64,000 nucleotides of DNA from Cafeteria roenbergensis (Eukaryota; Sar; Bigyra; Bicosoecida; Cafeteriaceae): NCBI GenBank assembly GCA_008330645.1, contig VLTN01000028.1:248001-312000 (forward strand). Reading direction: 5' to 3'. How positions within the stretch are numbered: position 1 is the stretch's first letter; the number at the start of each line of letters is the position of its first letter. Below are positions 63,284-64,000 of the stretch, in pieces. Position numbers and translations under genes: made by a program. The notes under the pieces were generated by a model. It was not told the origin of the DNA and did not search any database. It was given only the letters and a program-made list of their open reading frames with translations.

Positions 63284-63970
63284 TCAAGCCTTGATGGTCT
63301 CGAGGATGTCGGAGTCGCCGGCATCCATGACGGTCATCACGGAGCAACGGTACAGCTTCTTGCAGGCAGTGCCGAGGAGGTTGTTGTCACCCGCGAACTG
63401 GTGCACGCCGGACTTGGACAGCATGGCGTAGTACTCGAGCTCGGACCGGCGGAGGGGCGGGCAGTTGTTCGAGATGATCACAAGCTTGGCATCGCCCTGC
63501 GGAAAGGCAAGAAAGGGGCATCGCGCGATACGACGAGTGAGCAGGCGCCACGAGCTCAGCGCAGGTCTTGCAGCAGGCCTCGCTCGCTAGCAGTCTCCGC
63601 CCGAGTCTGGCCACCCAGGCCTCCAGGAAGGGCAGCCATCTCATCCCGGAACACCGGCCAGTCCAGCTAGCCCAGCCGCGCGCGCCAGAACCAGTGGAGG
63701 AACGCACCGTGCGCAGCGCCTTGAGGGTCTGCTTGTAGCCCATGGCATAGCGGCCAGACTTGATCACAAGCTGGATGCGGGAGTTGATCGACTCCTGGCT
63801 CTTCTTCTGCGGTACCCCAGGAAGCCAAGGGAGCGGGCGGGGCGTGACCAGTGGCTCCGGGCGGCCGCACAGCAGCGGGGGTTCTGCAGCAGTGCGAAGG
63901 CAGGTCGCCGGCGCGAGGCAGCGCCGCCCGTGCAGGCCGTTCCCGGACTCACGGACTTCTTCGAGGGCAT
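63284..63970 (-). CDS. RPL30: 60S ribosomal protein eL30
   Basis: Three coding exons: 63953-63970, 63708-63806, 63284-63496; 109 residues, close to the usual 115. Introns are 146 bases (GTGAGT...ACCGCAG) and 211 bases (GTGCGT...TCCGCAG), both phase 0. The product is the large-subunit protein eL30: it begins [16 protein letters not shown], continues [17 protein letters not shown], and has the family core [17 protein letters not shown] and [13 protein letters not shown]. The ATG follows directly on CCCCGCAG with a pyrimidine-rich tract upstream (63971-64000 on the complementary strand), so the first coding exon is probably an 18-base exon preceded by an intron in the 5' untranslated region outside the window. 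It converges on sensor gene 4. Confidence 0.95.
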
Positions 63971-64000
63971 CTGCGGGGAAGGGACGGCAAAAGCAAGGGT

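Overview
The window is nuclear DNA of a GC-rich unicellular eukaryote. The evidence is spliceosomal introns (GT...AG, 97 to 323 bases), eukaryote-only gene families (WDR24/GATOR2, NOC3, ribosomal protein eL30, complex I NDUFA12, SPX) and long coding frames full of Ala/Gly/Ser/Pro low-complexity sequence. A PG-rich (SHIPPO-like) protein and an LRR protein with an ERICH6/FAM194-like end suggest a ciliated or flagellated cell. Multi-membrane hybrid histidine-kinase-like genes argue against an animal. I would guess a free-living protist (stramenopile, haptophyte or similar); lineage cannot be fixed from this window. I place 19 genes, mostly on alternating strands with 150 to 700 bases between them, plus one unexplained 1.8 kb gap.

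Layout: 1-195 is the 3' end of a + strand gene. 474-1868 holds two small unknown minus-strand genes. 2051-7689 is a very large WDR24 (GATOR2, amino-acid signalling to TORC1). 8106-8999 is a SHIPPO-like protein. 9238-12398 is an LRR protein. 12813-16174 is a five-exon gene joining an SPX domain to a complete zinc-dependent AstE/AspA amidohydrolase. 17949-25769 encodes a 2,606-residue membrane receptor with three tandem type-1 periplasmic-binding-protein modules. 26093-27064 is a secreted protein. 27578-32023 is NOC3 with an RGG tail. 32625-34282 is NDUFA12 with a long C-terminal extension. 34806-38004 is a membrane RING-H2 protein. 38327-42727 is a low-complexity protein. 43116-47602 is a PH/coiled-coil protein. 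63284-63970 is eL30.

The most unusual part is 48078-63127: four consecutive same-strand genes for multi-membrane histidine-kinase-like sensors. All keep the ATP-binding boxes, and the first three keep a complete receiver domain. In all four the phosphoacceptor histidine of the HisKA box appears to be methionine, inside a block of about 340 bases that is nearly identical at DNA level in all four genes. The receiver block is likewise nearly identical in the three that have it, while the sensor and ATPase parts differ. This mosaic suggests recent duplication plus gene conversion, and it is the best candidate here for an undescribed signalling system.

Exon structures were inferred by hand from splice signals, reading phase and remembered family sequences; no alignment or transcript data were available.
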